The notes beneath the pieces are model-generated. The model was not told where the DNA came from, made no database searches, and was given only the letters and a program-made list of their open reading frames with translations. The translations under genes and the position numbers were made by a program. A stretch of 5,240 bases of DNA from assembly GCA_017462425.1 (NCBI GenBank), contig JAFTRD010000053.1:1-5240 (forward strand). Reading direction: 5' to 3'. This DNA is from Clostridia bacterium (GTDB lineage Bacteria; Bacillota_A; Clostridia; Christensenellales; Borkfalkiaceae). Positions 1-5,240 of the stretch are shown in pieces. Positions within the stretch are counted from its first letter, which is position 1, and every line of letters begins with the position of its first letter.

Positions 1-231
1 AAGATAGACCCTGTCTGCCTTTTTTGCCTCTTCTGCCAGATGCTTTACCACCGCCTCCTGCGCAGGGGTGATGACGTATTTCGGTTCGTAATCGTTCTTC
101 AGCGAAACGCCGAGCGTACGCTCGGGTAAATCACGAATGTGACCCTTGGAGGCGTCTACCCTGTATTTTCCCTTTAAATATTTAGAAATCGTCTGTGCTT
201 TTGAAGGAGATTCTACAATGATTAAATCCAT
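1..231 (-). CDS. topA: DNA topoisomerase I (type IA), N-terminal fragment cut by the window edge
   Basis: This is the first 77 codons of type IA DNA topoisomerase I, which relaxes negative supercoils by cutting and passing single strands. The ATG is at 229..231 and the frame stays open to base 1. The start of the Toprim domain is clear: IIVESPSKAQTI at residues 4-15, with Glu7 matching the conserved catalytic Glu of the family (Glu9 in E. coli TopA), then GHIRDLP at 30-36 and DYEPKYVI at 47-54. The visible part ends at DRVYL, just before the expected DPDREGE motif, so that motif, the active-site Tyr and any zinc ribbons lie outside the window. An AGGA sequence at 248..251 is the best ribosome binding site, but its 16-nt distance from the ATG is long; an in-frame TAG at 241..243 rules out an upstream start beyond that point. 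The gene follows dprA after 51 nt, a common Bacillota order, and is probably co-transcribed with it. Family identity is very secure. Confidence 0.96.
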   Translation of the reverse strand, partial: MDLIIVESPSKAQTISKYLKGKYRVDASKGHIRDLPERTLGVSLKNDYEPKYVITPAQEAVVKHLAEEAKKADRVYL

Positions 232-261
232 AATTAACGTCTATAATTCCTTACTTAATTT

Positions 262-284
262 CTTTATTTTTTGCTTTATTTTTT
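262..284. repeat. Short AT-rich tandem repeat (11-bp unit, two copies) at the dprA stop
   Basis: The 11-mer CTTTATTTTTT occurs exactly at 262..272 and again at 274..284, one base apart, and a partial CTTTAT follows at 286..291. The second copy runs into the dprA stop codon (283..285). The repeat occupies part of the dprA-topA spacer. It has no GC-rich hairpin, so it does not look like a terminator. It may be simple AT-rich drift or slippage; no function is evident. Confidence 0.55.
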
Positions 285-1407
285 ACTTTATATGTTTGAC
301 CGCCGTGTAGCGGTTGCCTGCCGCTCGGACGATACAGCCCTTCACTTCAAGCCCGGTTAAAATGCCGCCGAGAAGGAATACGGGAATTTCACAGGCACGG
401 GAAAGATTTTCCACGTGCGACTCGCCCTCCTGTAAGAGAAAGTCTATAATCTTTCTCTCCTCCGCCGTGAGCGACGGATTGGGACTTTCTCCGTTCTCGC
501 TCTCTTTCTTTTCTATGCCGTAATATAGGAGAATATCCTCCACGCAGTCTACGGGGTATGCGCCGCTTTTTAATAGATTGTTACAGCCCTCGCCGCTTGC
601 AATGCCGGGGTTATAGGGAAAGGCGAAGACGTCCTTGCCGTATTCTAAGGCGTAGTTTGCCGTGATGGACGTACCGCTCTTTTTATTGCCGCTGACCACC
701 AACACGCCCTGCGAAAGCCCGGCAATGATGCGGTTGCGAACGGGGAAGAGGTATTTTTGCGGTTTAATTTCGGGGCGGTGTTCGCTGATAACCAGTCCGC
801 GCTTGAAAATTTTATCGAGTAGTTGAGCGTGAACGGTGGGATATACGTAATCCAGCCCGTAGGCAAGCACGCTGACGACGTTTGCTTTTTCCTGATTTTC
901 TTGTAACGCACCCTCGAGCGCCGAGGCGTCGCCGCCCTCGGCAAGACCCGTAACTACGGTGAAATGCCGGGAGATGCAGGCGGAAAAATCCTTTGTCAAC
1001 GCTTGCGCCCAGGAAAGCGTTTTCCGTGCGCCCACGATGGAAAAATGCCTGCCTTTGAGTAGCTCACGCCTGCCCTTGCAGTATAAAACGATGGGCGGCG
1101 CAGGCGTTTGGGATAAAAGTAAAGGATAGTCTGAAGAACGGAGGGTTACAAAGAATATATCCTTTCGTTCGAGATTTGATAACAGCGAAGGTAAATAATT
1201 TTCATCGTTGAGCGCCTTGCCCAGCGCCTCTACCGACGATTCGGGAATAATTTTCAATAACGGCTCCCGATACTTGGAGAAATTCGTTACCAGCTGCGTT
1301 GCGTCGGCAAAAAGGGATAAGATTTGAATTTTCTGGTGATACGTAAGCGATTCAAAGCTGTCCAGCCATACTATTACCTTTTCTTGCGCCGTATAGCGGT
1401 ATTTCAT
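283..1407 (-). CDS. dprA: DprA/Smf DNA-processing protein
   Basis: DprA is a cytoplasmic protein that binds incoming single-stranded DNA during natural transformation, protects it and loads RecA. The 374-residue length is close to the longer members of the family. Residues 1-85 form a helical N-terminal region. A linker with YPLLLSQTPAPPIVLYCKG spans 94-112. The Rossmann-like DprA core covers about 120-297: IVGARK (124-129, with the conserved Arg128), TGLAEGGD (153-160), YGLDYVYP (183-190), ISEH (207-210), FPVRNRIIAGLS (221-232), KSGTSITA (243-250) and GCNNLLKSGA (274-283). A winged-helix-like C-terminal domain spans about 313-368. The ATG at 1407 follows AGGA at 1420..1423 with a 12-nt spacer. 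The gene lies 31 nt after comM and 51 nt before topA, probably in one operon. Several consensus residues are replaced: GGDASALEGAL lacks the usual His of GID-x-x-AH, VVSG replaces VVEA, and PYNPG replaces the PGN-type motif. The frame is intact, so function is likely but not proven. Confidence 0.95.
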   Translation of the reverse strand: MKYRYTAQEKVIVWLDSFESLTYHQKIQILSLFADATQLVTNFSKYREPLLKIIPESSVEALGKALNDENYLPSLLSNLERKDIFFVTLRSSDYPLLLSQTPAPPIVLYCKGRRELLKGRHFSIVGARKTLSWAQALTKDFSACISRHFTVVTGLAEGGDASALEGALQENQEKANVVSVLAYGLDYVYPTVHAQLLDKIFKRGLVISEHRPEIKPQKYLFPVRNRIIAGLSQGVLVVSGNKKSGTSITANYALEYGKDVFAFPYNPGIASGEGCNNLLKSGAYPVDCVEDILLYYGIEKKESENGESPNPSLTAEERKIIDFLLQEGESHVENLSRACEIPVFLLGGILTGLEVKGCIVRAAGNRYTAVKHIK

Positions 1408-1438
1408 TTTTTTCTTTCGTCCTATCTATTCTTATGCG

Positions 1439-2974
1439 CTATACGTCGCTCTTATCGTAAGTTCTGTACGAAAGCGCTTCGTAAACGTGTATGGGTTGTA
1501 TTTCTTCGCTGTAATTTAAATCTGCCACCGTGCGGGCTACCTTAATAATACGGGAACGTGCACGCGCGGAGAGATGAAACTGCTCGAAGGCGGCGCGCAA
1601 AACCTGATTACATTCCTCGCTTAAACGGCAGAATTTGCGAAGCTCCGCCTCGCCCATTTCACTGTTGGTGCGAATGGGTAACCCTCGAAACCGTTCACGC
1701 TGAATTTTGCGGGCGTGATTGACCCGTTCACGCACTTTTTCGCTCGATTCCTCCTCACGTTCGGAGGCTAAATCGTCGTAACGTACGTTGTCCACCTCCA
1801 CTTGCAGGTCGATTCTGTCGAGAAGCGGTCCGGATATTTTATCACGGTACCGCCTTATTTGCGCCGGAGAACAGGTACACTGCTTTTCCTGCGAGCCGTA
1901 ATTGCCGCACGGACAGGGGTTCATACCGGCGCAGAGCATAAAGCTTGCAGGGTACGTAACGCTGCCGCTGACACGGGAAACGGTGATAACGCCGTCCTCT
2001 AAGGGCTGGCGCAAGGATTCTAACGTACTGCGCTTATACTCGGGCAGCTCGTCTAAAAAGAGTACGCCGCCGTTGGCGAGGGAAATTTCACCCGGACGGA
2101 TACCGTGCGAACCGCCGCCGCACATGGATACGGTGGTTGCCGTATGATGCGGAGTGCGGAATGGACGTTCGGTAATAATGCCCTCTGCGCCGAGCGTGCC
2201 TGCCACCGAATGGACCTTGGTGATTTCCAGCGCCTCGTCAAAGGTTAAGTCGGGCATGATGGAGGGAATGGAGCGCGCCAGCATGGTTTTACCCGTGCCG
2301 GGCGGACCGACGAATAAGAGGTTATGACCGCCGCTGACGGCGACCTCCAAGGCACGCTTTGCCACGGGCTGACCCTTGACAAAGCTTAAATCGTGACCCG
2401 AAAGACGGGAGCTTTTTTCCAACTGGGATAAAAAGGGGTGAATTTCTACGGGGGATAATAAACTTTCGCCCAAAACGTGCGAAATTACCTGACGTAAGTC
2501 TTTTGCGGCGTAAACTGTTACGCCCTCGATATACTGCGCCTCCTTGGCGTTTGCCTCGGGAACGATGAAGCGTTGAAAGCCGTTTGCCTTAGCGGCAATG
2601 AGCATGGGGAGCATGCCGTTGACCGCACGAAGGTCGCCGTTTAAGCCTAGCTCGCCTAAGAACACGTACCCGTCCGTTTGTTTGGTAACCAACTGGTCGG
2701 ACGCTTTCAACAGACACAGCGCCACCGCAAGGTCGAACCCTGCGCCCTCTTTTTTTAAATCGGCAGGGGCTAAGTTGACCGTAATTTTATGTACGGGAAA
2801 GGTGAATCCGCTGTTTTTGATTGCCGAACGCACCCGTTCCTTGGATTCTTTGACCGCCGCATCGGGTAAGCCTACCAGCTCGTACGAGGGCAAGCCCTTA
2901 TTTACGTCCGCCTCTACCGTTACGGGAAAACCGTCCAAACCGTTGAGCGCAAACGAAAAAATTGTTGCTATCAT
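1439..2974 (-). CDS. comM: ComM/YifB-family AAA+ ATPase (Mg-chelatase-like, branch-migration helicase)
   Basis: A 511-residue protein of the YifB/ComM family. Characterised ComM is a hexameric helicase that promotes branch migration when transforming DNA recombines with the chromosome; most homologues, annotated as Mg-chelatase-like, are untested. Numbering is from the ATG at 2974. The Lon-protease-like (ChlI) N-terminal domain covers about 1-165, with VGLPDAAVKESKERV (34-48) and VNLAPADLKKEG (66-77). The AAA+ module has Walker A GPPGTGKT (223-230), RTPHH (273-277), Walker B GVLFLDEL (303-310), and GPLLDRIDL (382-390) carrying a conserved Arg. NPCPCG (352-357) plus CTC (366-368) gives Cys354, 356, 366 and 368, a family-typical cluster that may bind metal. 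The C-terminal helical domain follows. The ATG is preferred over an in-frame TTG 15 nt upstream because GGGAG (2983..2987) sits 8 nt before it and overlaps the TTG. The gene is complete, 31 nt before dprA, and probably leads the comM-dprA-topA operon. Confidence 0.96.
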   Translation of the reverse strand: MIATIFSFALNGLDGFPVTVEADVNKGLPSYELVGLPDAAVKESKERVRSAIKNSGFTFPVHKITVNLAPADLKKEGAGFDLAVALCLLKASDQLVTKQTDGYVFLGELGLNGDLRAVNGMLPMLIAAKANGFQRFIVPEANAKEAQYIEGVTVYAAKDLRQVISHVLGESLLSPVEIHPFLSQLEKSSRLSGHDLSFVKGQPVAKRALEVAVSGGHNLLFVGPPGTGKTMLARSIPSIMPDLTFDEALEITKVHSVAGTLGAEGIITERPFRTPHHTATTVSMCGGGSHGIRPGEISLANGGVLFLDELPEYKRSTLESLRQPLEDGVITVSRVSGSVTYPASFMLCAGMNPCPCGNYGSQEKQCTCSPAQIRRYRDKISGPLLDRIDLQVEVDNVRYDDLASEREEESSEKVRERVNHARKIQRERFRGLPIRTNSEMGEAELRKFCRLSEECNQVLRAAFEQFHLSARARSRIIKVARTVADLNYSEEIQPIHVYEALSYRTYDKSDV

Positions 2975-2982
2975 ATACTTTT

Positions 2983-2987
2983 CTCCC
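2983..2987 (-). promoter_or_regulatory. Ribosome binding site of comM
   Basis: On the minus strand GGGAG is followed by eight bases and then the ATG at 2974..2972. This spacing is close to ideal. It decides between the ATG and the upstream TTG at 2989, because starting at the TTG would place this Shine-Dalgarno sequence inside the coding region. Confidence 0.75.
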
Positions 2988-3021
2988 AAGGGATTTTTTT
3001 AAATGGGTTGAAATGGTTTTT

Positions 3022-3063
3022 AAAAAGCAAAAATCCGCTCGCGCGGGATATACGCGCGGCGGA
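3022..3063 (-). terminator. Rho-independent terminator after the glycosyltransferase gene
   Basis: Bases 3035..3038 (CCGC) pair with 3059..3062 (GCGG), and 3040..3045 (CGCGCG) pair with 3053..3058 (CGCGCG), with one bulged base at 3039 and a 7-nt loop (3046..3052). An extra T-A pair at 3034/3063 can close the stem. Read on the minus strand, the GC-rich hairpin is followed by A, TTTTT, GC, TTTTT (3034 down to 3022), which is the standard layout of an intrinsic terminator. It begins 16 nt past the stop codon of the glycosyltransferase and about 48 nt before the comM ribosome binding site begins. It therefore likely separates the two transcription units, and comM would need a promoter in the 40-50 bases that remain or read-through. 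On the plus strand no T-run directly follows the stem. Confidence 0.9.
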
Positions 3064-3079
3064 AAGTATGCAGTTTTTA

Positions 3080-5240
3080 TTATTTCAGAGGGATAAGACC
3101 GTAATTTCCGTTGGAGATTATCGACGTCCAGTAAAACATAACGTCTGCCGCCGTTGCGCTTACACTCCAGCCGAACGCCATGGGCATCGTCAGAATGAAG
3201 ATTACCGCAAACAGCGCAAACAGTACGAGAAGCGCCAGATTGACCTTGCTAAGAGCGAGGATTCCAACCTTTTTATCGCCCGACTCCGACTGCGGTTTTT
3301 CGTGTCCTTCTAAAATATAGAACGCAAGGGCTATGAACAGAGAATAGAACAGGTTGAACGTATAGCTGTGTACCGCCGAAGCGTTTACCATTGCAAGGTA
3401 AGGAATGAGCCCTGCCATCATGCACACGAACAGACCGATATAGACCTTGAGAACGTGGTTGAAGCGCTTGTCCTCGGCCTTATTTTTAATGACCTTGACG
3501 AATACGTATACCGTGCAGAACACGAACGCAACCGCCGAAGCGTAAGCCATAACGAAGTTTGCCTGCGCATTGACCTGTAAAACGGCAGAGGCGCTCTTGT
3601 CAAATACGGTTGCGCCCTTTAAGGCGAGGAACCAGCTGAACGGCGTGAACGCATTGCCTACCGTGTAAGGCGTTACGTCGGCAATCGTAAAGCACTGCGC
3701 AATGCCGTGACCGAGAAGAGTAAAGAAATTCTCTTCGTCGTAATATCTTGCAAACGCAAAGTTGGTGGGAAGCGCCGCCAACAAAAGCACGATAAAGCCG
3801 ATGAGAATGGAGCCGGCAAAGAAGGAAACGGCTAACTTCAACGCAAAGCCGTGATTTTTATGAATGGAACGGATTTCCTCTTCGTCCGTGGTTTGCGCAA
3901 CCGCTTTCTCGTCTGCGACTTTTTCTTCAACTTCTACCGTAGCCTCGGAAATTTCTTCCGCAGCGGAATTTATAGCGGCGGAGTCTTTTACTTTGGTGAT
4001 ACGGTAATCACGGTAACGGAACAGACGCACCAGTCCGAGCGCAAAGAGCGCTACGCTGACGAGGCAAGGGAATACCGCCACGGAGTTGATGCAGAACGCC
4101 AGCGTCATGAAGAGCCCCGAGAAGAATACCGGCAACGCCGTTTTAACGGGGTTAGCGCCGTCAATGCCCTTGGTATAGAAGCCGTACATGAGATAGATGC
4201 TTGCCACGATCACCAAAAGCGCCAACGCCAGAGGCGTACCCATTCTGCCGACCGAGAAGAACAGTCCGCCCAAGCCGAACAGCGCCGAGAATATCAAGCC
4301 CCACTTTTCGCTCTTGAAAAGCTTCTTGCCAAAGAAGAACAAGAGGATGAACAGCCCGAACGTAGCGAGGAAGGAGGGCAATCTCAAGCCGAACGTGGAC
4401 TTACCGAAAATCCACGTGGACAGGGCGTAAACGAGAATACCCAAAGAGTTATAGTCGGTGGACATGATATACGCATCGCCTGCAGGTGCGCTTGCGCCCA
4501 GCTCGATGCCGTGAATGGATTCGAGAATATACTGCTCCTCATAGGAGAAATTATAGCGATAGGAATCGGTAGCGTGGAACGAGCCCTGCGCGTCCAGCGT
4601 TTTTTCTACCTCCTCTTCGGGAACGGCAACGCAGTATTGAGGGGCAACCGTAGCTTTGATTACCTCCCCGTGCAAATCAACAAACACCACTTCGTTTATC
4701 TGCGCCGAAGCGCCGTTTGCAAGGAAGTTGATGCGGAACAATTCTCTTTCTTCTGACAATGCGTTCTCCGTTGCAAGCGCAATCCAGTTGTAGTTGGCGT
4801 TGCTCTTGTACGCTGCGGAGGAATTGTTGGTGTAAATATTGGAAATGTAAGACGTAGAGCCAAAGGAACGCAGCCAGTCCTCGCCGTCGTAATAATTGAT
4901 GCGCACACGCAAGGTATCGGTAGCACGGTCGCCACCCGTCTTTTCGTAAATAGCGCCTACGTTGATATACACCGCCGATACGCCGTGCGCATGGCCGTGG
5001 GTGTTATCTTCTTCGTAGTCCAGACGGTAAGCCATGCTTACCTCTTCGGACGAGGAGTATATTTTAGCGCTTTTACCCGTGCCGTTCAAAGCGCCCAGCG
5101 TAGAAATGCCGAGTACGAAAAACACCAGCGCCAGCAACGCAAAAATTTTTACGTATACGGAAAGGGAACGAACTTTGTCGAGAACCTTTTGTATCTCCGT
5201 TTTTTCTCCCTGCGTCTTATAGTTTTTTACCGTTTTTTCC
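3080..5240 (-). CDS. Polytopic GT-C glycosyltransferase, PMT/ArnT-like, with an inserted extracellular domain (5' end outside window)
   Basis: The frame is open from the right edge (first full codon 5237..5239) to the TAA at 3080..3082, giving 719 visible residues. No ATG precedes the first membrane helix; a TTG at 5137 falls inside that helix, so the true start is probably upstream of the window. Residues counted from the edge: a basic cytoplasmic tail (1-30), TM1 (31-50), then a long external region. Its part at about 58-200 is rich in beta-type and polar sequence. An acidic motif FSYEEQ (231-236) and a juxtamembrane helix (265-280, ending IFG) precede RLPSFL (286-291) and TM2. That order resembles the first loop of PMT/ArnT-like enzymes, which transfer sugars from polyprenyl-phosphate carriers on the outer membrane face. 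I count about 11 TM segments in all, with a basic then acidic cytoplasmic loop at about 404-463 and an external loop at about 491-557. Substrate and acceptor are unknown. Membrane topology is secure; the glycosyltransferase assignment is moderate. A strong terminator follows. Confidence 0.72.
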   Translation of the reverse strand, partial: EKTVKNYKTQGEKTEIQKVLDKVRSLSVYVKIFALLALVFFVLGISTLGALNGTGKSAKIYSSSEEVSMAYRLDYEEDNTHGHAHGVSAVYINVGAIYEKTGGDRATDTLRVRINYYDGEDWLRSFGSTSYISNIYTNNSSAAYKSNANYNWIALATENALSEERELFRINFLANGASAQINEVVFVDLHGEVIKATVAPQYCVAVPEEEVEKTLDAQGSFHATDSYRYNFSYEEQYILESIHGIELGASAPAGDAYIMSTDYNSLGILVYALSTWIFGKSTFGLRLPSFLATFGLFILLFFFGKKLFKSEKWGLIFSALFGLGGLFFSVGRMGTPLALALLVIVASIYLMYGFYTKGIDGANPVKTALPVFFSGLFMTLAFCINSVAVFPCLVSVALFALGLVRLFRYRDYRITKVKDSAAINSAAEEISEATVEVEEKVADEKAVAQTTDEEEIRSIHKNHGFALKLAVSFFAGSILIGFIVLLLAALPTNFAFARYYDEENFFTLLGHGIAQCFTIADVTPYTVGNAFTPFSWFLALKGATVFDKSASAVLQVNAQANFVMAYASAVAFVFCTVYVFVKVIKNKAEDKRFNHVLKVYIGLFVCMMAGLIPYLAMVNASAVHSYTFNLFYSLFIALAFYILEGHEKPQSESGDKKVGILALSKVNLALLVLFALFAVIFILTMPMAFGWSVSATAADVMFYWTSIISNGNYGLIPLK
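4643..5068 (-). other. Putative beta-rich (discoidin-like) extracellular domain within the glycosyltransferase
   Basis: This segment encodes about residues 58-199 of the visible protein, directly after TM1. It has no hydrophobic helix and reads as alternating short strands and polar loops: YINVGAIY, LRVRINYYDG, NYNWIALAT, LFRINFLANG, INEVVFVDLHGEVI. Aromatic residues and the 'INEVVFVDLHG' style ending recall F5/8 type C (discoidin) beta-sandwiches, where a final strand states an inferred change in the object. With N-in topology for TM1 it would lie outside the cytoplasmic membrane and could bind a sugar or wall component. The fold is my inference from sequence pattern, not a recognised match. 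Confidence 0.42.

Noticed and set aside
232..282. A terminator or independent promoter between dprA and topA
   Set aside because: The spacer is AT-rich with a short tandem repeat but contains no GC hairpin and no well-spaced -35/-10 pair.
2981..2994. A small inverted repeat (TCCC-TT-GGGA) over the comM ribosome binding site
   Set aside because: The stem is 4 bp with a 2-nt loop, too short to form a stable structure or a riboswitch-like element.
2598..3002. A 134-codon plus-strand frame opposite the start of comM
   Set aside because: The minus-strand frame encodes well-conserved YifB motifs over this stretch; the plus-strand product has no recognisable features.
3851..4756. A 301-codon open frame on the plus strand, antisense to the glycosyltransferase gene
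   Set aside because: Its translation is dominated by Arg, Glu, Gln and His without recognisable motifs, as expected for the complement of a membrane-protein gene. It has no convincing ribosome binding site, and the opposite strand has a clear TM pattern.
5135..5137. TTG as a start codon for the glycosyltransferase
   Set aside because: It lies inside the first membrane helix; the frame continues upstream with a basic, helix-flanking sequence to the window edge without a stop, so the gene most likely starts outside.

Overview
The window is a compact bacterial chromosomal segment with every gene on the minus strand. In transcription order (right to left) it holds: (1) the 3' part of a large multi-membrane GT-C-type glycosyltransferase (3080..5240, start outside the window); (2) a strong intrinsic terminator (about 3022..3063); (3) a YifB/ComM-family AAA+ ATPase (1439..2974); (4) DprA (283..1407); and (5) the first 77 codons of DNA topoisomerase I, topA (1..231), which runs off the left edge. 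The only non-coding stretches are 105, 31 and 51 nt long. I see no RNA gene, mobile element, CRISPR array or prophage feature.

The arrangement dprA then topA, here preceded by comM/yifB, is a familiar chromosomal order in Bacillota, which suggests a Clostridia-like organism, probably an uncultured anaerobe. The AT-rich ribosome binding sites and spacers, set against coding sequence of moderate G+C, fit this, but the sequence does not fix the taxon. comM, dprA and topA lie 31 and 51 nt apart with no terminator between them, so they probably form one transcript that starts in the short space after the glycosyltransferase terminator. ComM (branch-migration helicase) and DprA (loader of RecA on incoming single-stranded DNA) both act on transforming DNA after uptake. 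TopA relaxes negative supercoils and is a housekeeping neighbour.

The least ordinary item is the glycosyltransferase. It looks like a PMT/ArnT-like GT-C membrane enzyme, but about 180 residues, including a putative beta-rich, discoidin-like domain, sit between the first membrane helix and the acidic motif of the first external loop. That motif reads Glu-Glu rather than the usual Asp-Glu. A long acidic cytoplasmic loop interrupts the membrane core. The DprA is complete but departs from the family consensus at several conserved Rossmann-fold positions. I found no convincing new multi-gene system; most of the window is ordinary housekeeping and DNA-processing sequence.
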